Shown here piece by piece: positions 7,909 through 16,495 of a DNA stretch of 33,824 bases. A program made the translations under genes and the position numbers. The stretch is from Evansella tamaricis (GTDB lineage: Bacteria; Bacillota; Bacilli; Bacillales; Salisediminibacteriaceae): positions 1-33,824 of the forward strand of contig NZ_JAHQCS010000187.1 of assembly GCF_019042215.1 (NCBI RefSeq), in the 5' to 3' direction. Numbering within the stretch: position 1 is the first letter of the stretch; each line of letters opens with the position of its first letter. Under the pieces are notes generated by a model. That model saw only the letters and a list, made by a program, of their open reading frames with translations. It did no database searches and was not told the DNA's origin.

Positions 7909-8130
7909 ATGGCAAATGAGTTTCGAATTTGTGATGATTGCCAGGCCACAAATATTAAAACGTTAGTCCCACGATTAAAGAAGCTGGATCCGAAGGCGGA
8001 GATTAAGATTGCTTGTCAATCTTATTGCGGACCTGGGAGGAAAAAGGCATTTGCATTTGTGAATGACAGACCGGTTGCTGCTCCCGATGAAGAACAGTTG
8101 ATTGAAAAAGTGAAGAAACGAATGAAATAA
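7909..8130 (+). CDS. DUF1450 / YuzB-like small cysteine protein
   Basis: A 73-residue cytosolic protein of unknown function. Cys8 and Cys11 (CDDC), then Cys36 and Cys40 (CQSYC), give C-x2-C-x24-C-x3-C, and the GP after the last cysteine plus FAFVNDRPV resemble DUF1450/YuzB proteins and the thioredoxin-like [2Fe-2S] ferredoxin fold. A metal or cluster site is therefore plausible but not shown. GGGGTG lies eight bases before the ATG at 7909; GTG codons at 7900 and 7903 are in frame but overlap the binding site. It is a single gene with a terminator right after it. Confidence 0.8.
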   Translation: MANEFRICDDCQATNIKTLVPRLKKLDPKAEIKIACQSYCGPGRKKAFAFVNDRPVAAPDEEQLIEKVKKRMK

Positions 8131-8157
8131 ATGTGGCCATGGAGATTGACAATTTAC

Positions 8158-8200
8158 AAGCTATTCCTTCCGGATGGATTCAAAAGGAATAGCTTTTCTG
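8158..8200 (+). terminator. Intrinsic terminator of the DUF1450 gene
   Basis: AAGCTATTCCTT (8158-8169) and AAGGAATAGCTT (8184-8195) form a perfect 12-bp stem followed by TTCTGTTT. Confidence 0.9.
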
Positions 8201-8239
8201 TTTGTAGGAGAAGTAGCCACTAAGGTGTTAGTGTTTTTC

Positions 8240-8373
8240 ATTGTCTAGCACAAGCACCTACTCGCTGCGGGGCACTTCGGAAGTGACAACCGAAGTCAAA
8301 GGGCGGACTTCTAGTTGCCATTCCTCCACTGCCCTACGCTCGTGAACTTAGGTGCTTGTGCTTTTCTTATAAG
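8240..8373 (-). repeat. Dispersed palindromic element, copy A
   Basis: Read on the minus strand it starts TTATAAGAAAAGCACAAGCA and ends GTAGGTGCTTGTGCTAGACAA. Its ends AGCACAAGCACCTA and TAGGTGCTTGTGCT are perfect 14-bp inverted repeats. The copy at 28444-28567 has the same outline (TATAAGAAAAGC, CAAGC, TCACG, GTAGG, GCTAGACAA) but GCGC where this one has GCAC. The interior is diverged. There is no ORF, so it is a non-autonomous, MITE- or bcr-like element. Confidence 0.75.
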
Positions 8374-8500
8374 TGAGTATTTTGTCATATTTTAACGGTT
8401 TTTGCTGGTGGGTTACTTTTTTTCTTTCTTATTTTTAGTATAATAAAACAAATGAATTGAAATGCATCAAGAAAGACATAGAGGAGAAAGGAGTCAGATC

Positions 8501-9805
8501 ATGGCAGAACGGTATGGCATACTGGAAGAGGAAAAAGTGTTTAAAGACCCCGTTCACCGGTATATTCACGTTCGGGATGAACTGATTTGGGAATTGATCG
8601 GAACGAAGGAATTTCAACGGTTGAGACGTATCCGCCAATTAGGAACGACTTACCTTACATTCCATGGTGCGGAGCACACAAGATTCAACCACTCCCTTGG
8701 GGTTTATGAAATTATGCGTCGGATGGTGGACAATCTTGGGCAAAAGATGACCTGGGACCCAGAGGAGCGCCTAGTTTGTTTGTCTGCTGCACTACTCCAT
8801 GATATTGGACACGGCCCCTTTTCTCACTCTTTTGAAAAAGTATTTCACACGGATCATGAAGAATGGACAAGGGCAATTATTTTAGGAGATACGGACGTTC
8901 ATACTGTTTTAAAGGGAATAGGCAATGATTTCCCCCAAAAAGTCTCGGATGTCATTGCAAAGACGTATTCCAACAAACTTGTCGTCAGTCTGATCTCCAG
9001 TCAGATTGATGCCGATCGAATGGATTATTTACAGCGGGATGCCTTTTATACTGGTGTAAGTTACGGGCATTTTGATATGGAGCGTCTCCTACGGGTGATG
9101 CGCCCGTCAGAAGACCAGGCGGTGTTTAAACACAGTGGCATGCACGCAGTGGAAGACTACATAATGAGCCGCTATCAAATGTATTGGCAAGTGTATTTTC
9201 ACCCAGTCACAAGAAGTGCTGAAGTCATTTTAAGTAAAATTCTTCACCGGGCAAAGGATTTATATGGACAAGGTTATCAGTTCCTTGATAAGCCAAAACA
9301 CTTTTATTCGTTGTTTTCCGGGAAGATTACCTTGGAGGATTATTTAAAGCTCGATGAGTCTGTCATCCTTTACTATTTTCAAGAATGGCAGGAAGAATCG
9401 GATCCTATTTTACAGGAACTTTGCCGCCGATTTATGGAACGACGATTGTTTAAATATGTGGAATGTGATCCAAGTGCCCAAATGAAAATATGGCCCGAAT
9501 TGATACAGCTCTTCGGGAAGATTGGGCTAGATCCTAACTATTATTTAGTGATCGATTCTTCGTCTGATCTACCATACGATTTTTACCGACCTGGAGAAGA
9601 AGAAGAGCGATTACCCATTAACTTATTGAAGCCCAATGGTGATTTACGGGAGTTATCGAGGGAGTCAGATGTGGTAGAGGCGATTTCTGGAAAAAAACGG
9701 ACGGATCATAAACTATATTTTCCAAAGGATCTTTTAGAGGATCAACGGACATTTGCAGATGAGAAAAAGAGAATTATGACGCTGCTCACGGCGCAGGAGG
9801 GGTAA
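8501..9805 (+). CDS. ywfO: HD-domain phosphohydrolase YwfO (dNTPase-like)
   Basis: SAMHD1/dGTPase-related HD hydrolase of 434 residues, close to the 433 of B. subtilis YwfO (from memory). Metal ligands are visible: His64 (HTRFNHSLGV), His100-Asp101 (LLHDIGHGPFSH) and Asp170 (SSQIDADRMDY). The family can hydrolyse dNTPs, but the substrate here is not shown by sequence. The ATG at 8501 has AAAGGAG eight bases upstream; an in-frame ATG at 8462 lies just after the TATAAT box (8439-8444) and would start within the transcript leader, so it is unlikely. The ywgA gene starts five bases after its stop, and its ribosome binding site is inside this gene: a tight two-gene operon. Confidence 0.93.
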   Translation: MAERYGILEEEKVFKDPVHRYIHVRDELIWELIGTKEFQRLRRIRQLGTTYLTFHGAEHTRFNHSLGVYEIMRRMVDNLGQKMTWDPEERLVCLSAALLHDIGHGPFSHSFEKVFHTDHEEWTRAIILGDTDVHTVLKGIGNDFPQKVSDVIAKTYSNKLVVSLISSQIDADRMDYLQRDAFYTGVSYGHFDMERLLRVMRPSEDQAVFKHSGMHAVEDYIMSRYQMYWQVYFHPVTRSAEVILSKILHRAKDLYGQGYQFLDKPKHFYSLFSGKITLEDYLKLDESVILYYFQEWQEESDPILQELCRRFMERRLFKYVECDPSAQMKIWPELIQLFGKIGLDPNYYLVIDSSSDLPYDFYRPGEEEERLPINLLKPNGDLRELSRESDVVEAISGKKRTDHKLYFPKDLLEDQRTFADEKKRIMTLLTAQEG

Positions 9806-9810
9806 CTAGA

Positions 9811-10323
9811 ATGTTAAACGAGCATGCTAAACTATTAGCAGTATTTAGGCAAACTGGGGAAATTATCGGAAGAAAGAAGCTGCAAAAGCTTATCTATATA
9901 GCAAAGAAGTTAGATTTTCCTTTCTTTGAAAAATATCAATTCCATTTCTATGGGCCCTATTCCGAGGAATTAAATCTTCGTATGGAAGAGATGTGTCATC
10001 TCTCCTTTGTCACGGAAGTAAGGGAAAAGAAATCGGGGTATTATCAATACCGATATTCCTTGTCTGATCAAGGCGACGAATTTCTAAAACTATCAAAATA
10101 TCATTTGCCAGAAACAAAAGATGTATTAAACGAGTTAAATGAACAAAGTTCTAAATTTCTGGAATTAGTTTCTACTGTGCTCTATTTTGAAAATCTACCG
10201 AAAGAGGACGTTTTAGATAAAGTATTTACGTTAAAAGCAAAACAGAATTATTCAGTGGAAGATGTGGAAGAGGCTTATAGATTCATAGATCATCTGAAGG
10301 GGAAGTGCGAGTGTTTACAATAA
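9811..10323 (+). CDS. ywgA: YwgA family protein, partner gene of ywfO
   Basis: Unknown function, 170 residues, no signal or membrane segment. The N-terminal part has RKKLQKLIYIAKKL (22-34... in part) and FYGPYSEEL (46-54), a helix followed by a YGP-Y-S motif that recalls the DUF4065/SocA ('Panacea') antitoxin domain; this is a motif-level impression only. The C-terminal part is helical and charged and ends CECLQ. GCAGGAGGGG within the end of ywfO is the ribosome binding site. The tight coupling to the HD hydrolase, the same as in B. subtilis, suggests the proteins act together. A TAACAGG/CCTGTTA stem covers its stop codon. Confidence 0.88.
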   Translation: MLNEHAKLLAVFRQTGEIIGRKKLQKLIYIAKKLDFPFFEKYQFHFYGPYSEELNLRMEEMCHLSFVTEVREKKSGYYQYRYSLSDQGDEFLKLSKYHLPETKDVLNELNEQSSKFLELVSTVLYFENLPKEDVLDKVFTLKAKQNYSVEDVEEAYRFIDHLKGKCECLQ

Positions 10324-10423
10324 CAGGGCTAGCCTGTTACTCCATAAAAATTAATTTTGTTTTTCCATGTGAATCTTCTTCAATGATGGAAAACGGATAG
10401 CTATTGAATGATATGTTATGACA

Positions 10424-10482
10424 AAGATTGCAATCAAAGCAAAGGGATTTAATAAATTCCAGTTTGATTGCATCTTTTTTTT
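10424..10482 (+). terminator. Intrinsic terminator of the ywfO-ywgA operon
   Basis: AAGATTGCAATCAAA (10424-10438) pairs with TTTGATTGCATCTT (10463-10476), with one bulged T, and the plus strand continues into a run of eight T. It lies about 100 bases after ywgA and before the repeat array, so the operon transcript should not enter the array. Confidence 0.85.
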
Positions 10483-10553
10483 GGGGAGAAATAATACTCA
10501 TCATGGTGTTGATTTCGTATCTCTTTTCTTTTTTATTTGTGAAAGTAAGGGTA

Positions 10554-11742
10554 ACTACGACGGTTCTTGTAAGAGCTGGGGGAAACTAGTGCCCGAAGGA
10601 GAGCAGTGCTCGGCGGTTCGGTAAGAAGTTTGCGGAACTTGTGCCCGAACGAGAGCAGTGCCCGGCCGTTCGGTAGGAAGTTGCCCGATCTTGTGCCCGA
10701 ACGAGAGCAGTGCTCGGCGATTCGGTAAGAAGTTACTCGATCTTGTGCCCGAACGAGAGCGGTGCTCGGCCGTTCGGTAGGAAGATGCTGGAACTTGTGC
10801 CCGAACGAGAGCGGTGCTCGGCCGTTCGGTAGGAAGATACTGGAACTTGTGCCCGAACGAGAGCGGTGCCCGGCCGTTCGGTAGGAAGCTGCCCGAACTT
10901 GTGCCCGAACGAGAGCAGTGCTTGGCGATTCGGTAGGAAGTTACTCGAACTTGTGCCCGAACGAGAGCGAGACTCGGCGGTTCGGTAAGAAGTTTGCGGA
11001 ACTTGTGCCCGAACGAGAGCGCGACTCGACGGTTCGGTAAGAAGTTTGCGGAACTTGTGCCCGAACGAGAGCAGTGCTTGGCGATTCGGTAGGAAGTTAC
11101 TCGAACTTGTGCCCGAAGGAGAGCAGTGCTCGGCGGTTCGGTAAGAAGCTGCCCGATCTTGTGCCCGAACGGAAGCGTCGGTCAGGTATTCGGTAAGAAG
11201 TTGGGGGAACTAGTGCCCGAACGAGAGGGAAGTTCGACGATTCGGTAAGAAGATGCTGGAACTTGTGCCCGAACGGAAGCGTCGGTCAGGTATTCGGTAA
11301 GAAGATGTTCGAACTTGTGCCCGAACGGAGGCGTCGGTCAGGTATTCGGTAAGAAGTTGGGGGAACTAGTGCCCGAACGGGAGGGAAGTTCGGCGATTCG
11401 GTAAGAAGATGCTGGAACTTGTGCCCGAACGAGGGCGTCGGTCAGGTATTCGGTAAGAAGTTGGGGGAACTAGTGCCCGAACGGAGGCGTCGGTCAGGTA
11501 TTCGGTAAGAAGATGCTGGAACTTGTGCCCGAACGGAAGCGTCGGTCAGGTATTCGGTAAGAAGCTGCCCGATCTTGTGCCCGAACGAGAGCAGTGCTTG
11601 GCGATTCGGTAGGAAGTTACTCGAACTTGTGCCCGAAGGAGAGCAGTGCTCGGCGGTTCGGTAAGAAGCTACCAGAACTAGTGCCCGAACGGGAGCGTTG
11701 GGCTGGTATTCGGTAGGAAGTTGGGGGATCTAGTTCCCGAAC
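10554..11742 (+). repeat. 52-bp tandem repeat array 2 (23 anchors, perfect period)
   Basis: The word GCCCGAA recurs at 10591, 10643, 10695 and so on to 11683, always exactly 52 bases apart, with a degenerate last anchor (TTCCCGAA) at 11735 and a degenerate partial unit on the left from 10554. This makes 22 full units and two partial ones without a single indel. Constant blocks are CCCGAA, TTCGGTARGAAG and CTTGT or CTAGT; the segments between them vary in a few recurrent versions. CCGAA/TTCGG arms allow a hairpin in each unit. There is no ORF on either strand and no spacer-like unique sequence, so it is neither a gene nor a CRISPR. It is the same family as the array at 1-197, in opposite orientation. 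Confidence 0.96.
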
Positions 11743-11829
11743 TTCCTTCCCTCCCCCATCCGTCCGAACAATATAATCGAGATTACGTAATAAGTACTAT
11801 TTTGATTTTTAAAACCGCCTCTTCCTATT

Positions 11830-12015
11830 TTAGGAATCGCTTACTCTCTTACCTGCAACACCATAATGTGCGGGCGACATTTCCTCGATGATAACAGCTA
11901 CTTTTTCCTTCGGTGCTTTTGTGGTTTCCGAAACGGCATCTGTTACTTTCTCCACTAATTGCCTCTTTTGCTCATCAGAACGCCCTTCCAACATCTTAAC
12001 TGTTACAATTGGCAT
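11830..12015 (-). CDS. 4-oxalocrotonate tautomerase family protein (YwhB-like)
   Basis: A 61-residue tautomerase. The start is the second in-frame ATG (12015), which has AAAGGAG eight bases upstream and gives MPIVTVKMLEGR, so that Pro is at the processed N-terminus as the catalytic general base. The upstream ATG at 12033 would bury that proline. An arginine (Arg12 in the translated protein) and the ending HYGVAGKRVSDS are typical. The family isomerises keto-enol acids; the in vivo substrate is unknown. It lies alone, convergent with the repeat array side and divergent from ywhD, as ywhB is near ywhD in B. subtilis. Confidence 0.92.
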   Translation of the reverse strand: MPIVTVKMLEGRSDEQKRQLVEKVTDAVSETTKAPKEKVAVIIEEMSPAHYGVAGKRVSDS

Positions 12016-12352
12016 AATCAAAACTCCTTTCAATATGTAAATAAAACAGTCTATGAACTAATGATAATGGAAATAATCAAGTGTGAACAGTCTCTTCCTG
12101 CATAGTTTTCGACATTTCTAATCAGTTACACATAAGTAGTGTTTTAAAACGAGGTTTATTTCATACTGTAAAGAAAAAACCTGTATAATAAACTGTAACA
12201 ATTAATTTGGATTTGACAATGGGAACTCCGTTTTATTATGGTGTAAAAATAGTGTTTCATCCCAAAGTTTCTCAACTGTTGAAACTAGACAACAGGCCAA
12301 ATAAGAATTTATACTTTTTTACAAGCGGTATTTTAGAAAGTGAGGGAAAATA
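12016..12352. other. Divergent intergenic region between tautomerase and ywhD
   Basis: AT-rich region. TTGACA at 12213-12218 with TATTAT at 12234-12239 (15-base spacer) and TATAAT at 12184-12189 are possible ywhD promoter parts. The octamer AACAGTCT occurs near 12048 and again near 12087. No convincing promoter was found for the tautomerase and no hairpin of note. Confidence 0.35.
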
Positions 12353-12880
12353 ATGGACTTATTTGATGATAAGAAAAAAGATAAAAAGCGTGGCCAAGGA
12401 TTCAATATATTAAGCTCCGATTCCAATGCGGGACACGGGGGTTATGGAGCAGGTACGTTAAATTTAAACAATGTATCCCCTGTATTTATTGACGTGGAGG
12501 AAGGGGAGGCATTTGTGGACATGGGCGCCCTCCATGCAAGAAGTTCCGTTGAAAAAGGAATAAAGTTTTTAAATGAGAAAGATCAAGTTCCGAATGGGAA
12601 ACCTTATTGGTTAGTGTGGGTAACGGTGGACCACGTAGAAGGGAAGCCTGCCTATAGAGGTGTAGCGGCATGTGAATTAACGGTGGACCGTGAAATACGC
12701 CGCGGGTATAAAAGTTTGCCTGAACACGTTAATAATATGGATAAATCGTTAAAGGGACGGATATTAGTCAGTCAAATGGACGATAAATCAAAGAGAATAC
12801 TAATGGATTACTTGAAGAATTTTAATCAGGAAATGTGGGAAAACTCATCCGATCAACTGAAAGAGGAGTTAACGTTGTAA
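12353..12880 (+). CDS. ywhD: YwhD family protein
   Basis: Conserved Bacillales protein of unknown function, 175 residues, soluble. A Lys/Asp-rich start (DDKKKDKKRGQGFNIL) leads into a glycine-rich HGGYGAGTLNLNNVSPV and the conserved VDMGALHARSSVEKGIKF and YWLVWVTVDH stretches. AGTGAGGG lies before the ATG. It stands alone, convergent with the PBP gene and separated from it by a bidirectional terminator. Recognised by similarity to YwhD as remembered; no catalytic motif is evident. Confidence 0.9.
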   Translation: MDLFDDKKKDKKRGQGFNILSSDSNAGHGGYGAGTLNLNNVSPVFIDVEEGEAFVDMGALHARSSVEKGIKFLNEKDQVPNGKPYWLVWVTVDHVEGKPAYRGVAACELTVDREIRRGYKSLPEHVNNMDKSLKGRILVSQMDDKSKRILMDYLKNFNQEMWENSSDQLKEELTL

Positions 12881-13024
12881 AGTGGTTGAAAAAATGATGG
12901 GAAAATCAGTCAGTATTGTGTCTAAAGTGTGAACGTTACGATATGTGGATTGATTGTACTTGCGTAAAATTCCGTGAGTAAGTAAACTAAATTTAACACA
13001 CACATAACATTGTAAGACTAAGAC

Positions 13025-13072
13025 AAAAGGTAGGCGAAGGAATCATGTTTTCCTTCGCCTGCCTTTTCACTT
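13025..13072. terminator. Bidirectional terminator between ywhD and the PBP gene
   Basis: AAAAGGTAGGCGAAGGA (13025-13041) pairs with TCCTTCGCCTGCCTTTT (13051-13067) with one mismatch, a 17-bp stem with A and T on the outer ends, able to end transcripts from both sides. Confidence 0.88.
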
Positions 13073-13098
13073 TTTTACCCAGACAGACTGGACAGCCG

Positions 13099-15291
13099 TT
13101 AGTCTGTAGCGGTCTCTTCCTCTTCGCCAGATTCTCCGTCAATTTGAATTTCTATTTCCAAATCACTTTCCATTTCTTCCTCGGGTTCCTCTATGGCTTC
13201 ACCACCAAACCAGTCAAAGATACGGTCAAGGAATTTCTCCTTTTTCTCCTCTTCCGTTTTTTGAAGTGGGTCCTCTTGCTTTTTGGAGGTATCAATTTCC
13301 TCATCGTGAGCCGAACAATACTCTGTAGGTTCGGTACCCACATAAAACAAGGTTGGCCGACTAACAGGACAAGAATCAGAGGCCAATAGTCCTGTGTCTG
13401 GATTAATCTCCACTTCCACGACATTCTTAGGGGTAGGGAATGGTAATTTCACTTCATCAATTAATGCATCTTGCATAAATTTGGCCCATATATTTTTCGT
13501 GTGTACCCCTTCGTTATTTTCAAACTTTTGAGGCTTATCATATCCAATCCACACACCAGAAAGGAGTTGAGGAGTATAACCAATCATCCAGCTGTCATGT
13601 TCTGTTGTACCACTTTTACCAGCGGTAGGGCGATCAATGTAACTCGCTACACTACCTCCAGTAACTCCAGCCACTCCTTGAATCCCAACATTTATTTCAA
13701 ACATGGCTTCCATCATATTCGTCATGATAGCGGTGAGGGCAGGATCAAGTTCCCTGACAGGATCATTTTCTGCTTCATAGAGAACATTCCCGTCCCGGTC
13801 CAATACTTTCGTGACATACTGCGGCTCCACAAGATACCCCCCATTGGCAAAGGGACTGTAGGCGTTTACCATCTCAAGGATACCGACTTCACTTGATCCA
13901 AGTGAGATGGCCGGATAAGCTGAATTCATAGGGCTTTCAATTCCAAAACGCTTTGCCGTTTCTACTAATGTGTCAAAACCGAGGAGAAAATGCGTTTTTG
14001 CTGCAAAAATATTATCAGAAACGGCCAAAGCTTGGAGCATGGTGATATAATCATTTGGGTACTTATCGTTAAAGTTACTAGGGCTCCATGGGTCAATACC
14101 ATTTCCATAATGAAAATCCGTTAGTTCACTTAATAACATGGAATTCGGCCGAAGACCATGTTCTAATGCAGCGTAATACAAAAATGGTTTAATTGTTGAA
14201 CCTGGTTGTCTCCTGGCTTGTGTCGCTCGATTAAAGGAACTTTCTGCAAAATCCCTACCTCCAACCATCGCCTTAATTTCCCCCGTTCGAGGATCTAAGG
14301 CTACGAGGGCTGTTTGAACCTCCCCTTCCTCTCCCATTTCGTTTACTATCCATTGTTCTGCTTTTTGCTGTATATCCCCATCAAGTGTCGTATAAATCTC
14401 CAAACCACCTGCTTCGATGAGAGATTCATCTATTCCAAGTTTATTTGTGACATAAGCAATCACTTCTTCTTGAAAGTATGGAGCTATTTTTTTTGCCTTG
14501 AAATCTTGGTCTGCCCGAAACTCAAGGGGTTCGGCCACATACGTTTGTCTTTCGGAGGCAGAGATGTATCCTGCATCCTCCATCATTTTTAAAACGATCT
14601 GTTGACGTTCTATTGCTCTACTTTCATTTACATATGGAGAATAAATGTTGGGACCTTTTGGGATACCGGCAAGGAGAGCAGCCTCTCCATGAGTTAAATC
14701 CTCAGCATTTTTTTGGAAATATACATTTGCTGCAGCTTCAATTCCATAGGCTCCATGTCCATAATAAATAGTATTTAAGTACCCCTCTATAATGTCTTTC
14801 TTGGAGTAATGGAGTTCAAGTCGAAGGGCATATAATGCCTCATTTATTTTACGGTTCCACGTTTTATCATGATTAAGGTATAAATTTCTTGCATATTGCT
14901 GAGTGATCGTACTGGCACCTTGTGCCATGGAATTTGACCGAAGATTTGCCAGAACGGCACCACCGATTCGGAAAAAATCAAAACCGTAATGATCGTAAAA
15001 ACGTCGGTCTTCGATGGCAAGGGTAGCATCCACAATGGCGTCCCCCATATGTTCCAGTGGAATCCAATGACGGTTTTGTCCATGATGAATTTCACCGATC
15101 ACTTCTTCTGTGGAAGAATACATCACTGTCGTCTCAGGTACTGATAAACTTGGAGGTTCCAAGTTATAAGCGTAGGTAACGGCAGCAGCAACTGATCCAA
15201 GGGTGACCATGAGAAGAAGGACCGCACTTTGAAAAATCCGTCTAATATTCCGTCTTCGTTTTCGATAAGCTCTTCTAGTTAATACTTCCAT
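13099..15291 (-). CDS. pbpG: Class A penicillin-binding protein (PbpG/YwhE-like)
   Basis: Bifunctional peptidoglycan synthase of 730 residues, membrane-anchored with the enzymatic part outside. Basic N-terminus RRAYRKRRR, then one TM helix (about 20-42). Glycosyltransferase motifs: EDRRFYDHYGFD with catalytic Glu94, QGASTITQQYARN, and YLNTIYYGHGAYGIEAAA. Transpeptidase motifs: STIK with Ser365, SDN (425-427) and KSGT (559-562). A Glu-rich tail of about 60 residues ends the protein. The ATG at 15291 follows GAGGTG; a GTG at 15300 overlaps that site. Position before speE matches B. subtilis pbpG, a sporulation PBP there; no sporulation promoter could be read here, so that role is inferred. Confidence 0.93.
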   Translation of the reverse strand: MEVLTRRAYRKRRRNIRRIFQSAVLLLMVTLGSVAAAVTYAYNLEPPSLSVPETTVMYSSTEEVIGEIHHGQNRHWIPLEHMGDAIVDATLAIEDRRFYDHYGFDFFRIGGAVLANLRSNSMAQGASTITQQYARNLYLNHDKTWNRKINEALYALRLELHYSKKDIIEGYLNTIYYGHGAYGIEAAANVYFQKNAEDLTHGEAALLAGIPKGPNIYSPYVNESRAIERQQIVLKMMEDAGYISASERQTYVAEPLEFRADQDFKAKKIAPYFQEEVIAYVTNKLGIDESLIEAGGLEIYTTLDGDIQQKAEQWIVNEMGEEGEVQTALVALDPRTGEIKAMVGGRDFAESSFNRATQARRQPGSTIKPFLYYAALEHGLRPNSMLLSELTDFHYGNGIDPWSPSNFNDKYPNDYITMLQALAVSDNIFAAKTHFLLGFDTLVETAKRFGIESPMNSAYPAISLGSSEVGILEMVNAYSPFANGGYLVEPQYVTKVLDRDGNVLYEAENDPVRELDPALTAIMTNMMEAMFEINVGIQGVAGVTGGSVASYIDRPTAGKSGTTEHDSWMIGYTPQLLSGVWIGYDKPQKFENNEGVHTKNIWAKFMQDALIDEVKLPFPTPKNVVEVEINPDTGLLASDSCPVSRPTLFYVGTEPTEYCSAHDEEIDTSKKQEDPLQKTEEEKKEKFLDRIFDWFGGEAIEEPEEEMESDLEIEIQIDGESGEEEETATD

Positions 15292-15624
15292 TGTACTCAC
15301 CTCTCGTTGTAACTAGCCGCCTTTAATAGTAGTAAGTATAAAATTTATTGGCTCTTAAATAATGTCTAGATCCAGCACTTTTGACTGTGAACTAGCGTTA
15401 ATTATTACCACAGTTTTCCACATTGGGGAACGTGATATACTTCGGAAAGAAAACATTTCCTATTTTTCCAATCATGGATTATACTTTCCTATGGTACTAT
15501 CATGAACAAACAGAGATAACAGGGCATAAAACCGTGTTTTTCCGCTGAAAATAAAGTAGATTCTGGATTAGAAGTTTCTACGGACTGTTCAAAGTGAATG
15601 TATAGAAAACAAGAGGTGATTAGA
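15292..15624. other. Divergent intergenic region between pbpG and speE
   Basis: Must hold promoters for both genes. TATACT-like -10 boxes occur in both directions (for example ATATACT near 15435 and TTATACT near 15480 on plus) but none has a convincing -35. No hairpin or repeat of note. Confidence 0.35.
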
Positions 15625-16452
15625 TTGGAATTTTGGTTCACAGAGAAGCAAACAAAAGATTTTGGTATTACAATGAGAGTAAAACAAACGTACCACAGTG
15701 AAAAAACGGAGTTTCAACAACTGGATATGGTGGAAACAGCGGAGTTTGGGAACATGCTTTTACTAGACGGTATGGTAATGACAACGGAAAGAGATGAATT
15801 TGTCTACCATGAAATGGTCGCCCATGTTCCACTGTATACACATCCTAATCCAAGGCATGTTCTAGTCGTTGGTGGTGGAGATGGTGGTGTAATTCGTGAG
15901 ATTCTAAAACACCCTGAAGTGGAAAAAGCAACGTTAGTGGATATCGATGGGAAAGTCATTGAATACTCAAAGAAGTACTTGCCTACAATTGCAGGGAAGT
16001 TGGAAGATCCAAGAGTAGAAGTGAAGGTGGATGACGGTTTCATGCATATTGCTGAGAGCGAAAACGCCTATGATGTGATCATGGTCGACTCCACCGAACC
16101 AGTTGGACCTGCAGTTAATTTATTTACAAAGGGATTTTATGAAGGGATATCTAAGGCATTAAAAGAGGATGGATTGTTTGTGGCCCAAACGGACAACCCG
16201 TGGTTCCATCAGGATGTCATTCGAAAGGCATTTAAAGATGTAAAAGAAACGTTTCCAGTGACCCGTTTATATACTGCGAATATCCCAACATACCCTAGTG
16301 GTTTGTGGACCTTTACGATGGGATCAAAAAAATATGATCCTTTAGAAACTCCAGAAGAGCGGTTTGGAAATATAGACACAAAGTATTACACTCCGGAAAT
16401 TCACCGTGGAGCCTTCCTATTGCCGAAGTTCGTGAAGGATTTGACGGAGTAA
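15625..16452 (+). CDS. speE: Spermidine synthase
   Basis: Transfers aminopropyl from decarboxylated AdoMet to putrescine. Motifs are [44 protein letters not shown] and the catalytic DSTEPVGPA; the sequence is very close to B. subtilis SpeE. The preferred start is the TTG at 15625 with AGAGGTG six bases upstream. It gives 275 residues, the normal family length, beginning EFWFTEKQT. The ATG at 15598 would add nine residues with no family counterpart and no binding site. speB follows after about 40 bases: a polyamine operon in which SpeB makes the putrescine that SpeE uses. Confidence 0.95.
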   Translation: MEFWFTEKQTKDFGITMRVKQTYHSEKTEFQQLDMVETAEFGNMLLLDGMVMTTERDEFVYHEMVAHVPLYTHPNPRHVLVVGGGDGGVIREILKHPEVEKATLVDIDGKVIEYSKKYLPTIAGKLEDPRVEVKVDDGFMHIAESENAYDVIMVDSTEPVGPAVNLFTKGFYEGISKALKEDGLFVAQTDNPWFHQDVIRKAFKDVKETFPVTRLYTANIPTYPSGLWTFTMGSKKYDPLETPEERFGNIDTKYYTPEIHRGAFLLPKFVKDLTE

Positions 16453-16495
16453 AGTCGGTAAGGAAAACGATGAAATAGGGAAGGGAATGACTAGA

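Noticed and set aside
10418-10624. Open frame of 68 codons after ywgA
   Set aside because: It runs through the terminator stem and T-run and into the first repeat units, and has no ribosome binding site.
10554-11742. CRISPR array
   Set aside because: The conserved and variable parts alternate every 52 bases, but the variable parts recur in a few versions and are not unique spacers; no cas gene is present.
12353-12420. Frameshift or broken gene at the charged start of ywhD
   Set aside because: The reading frame is continuous and the Lys/Asp-rich start is followed directly by conserved family sequence.
13045-13389. Plus-strand frame of 114 codons
   Set aside because: It starts inside the terminator stem and is antisense to the 3' end of the PBP gene, whose protein is clearly conserved.
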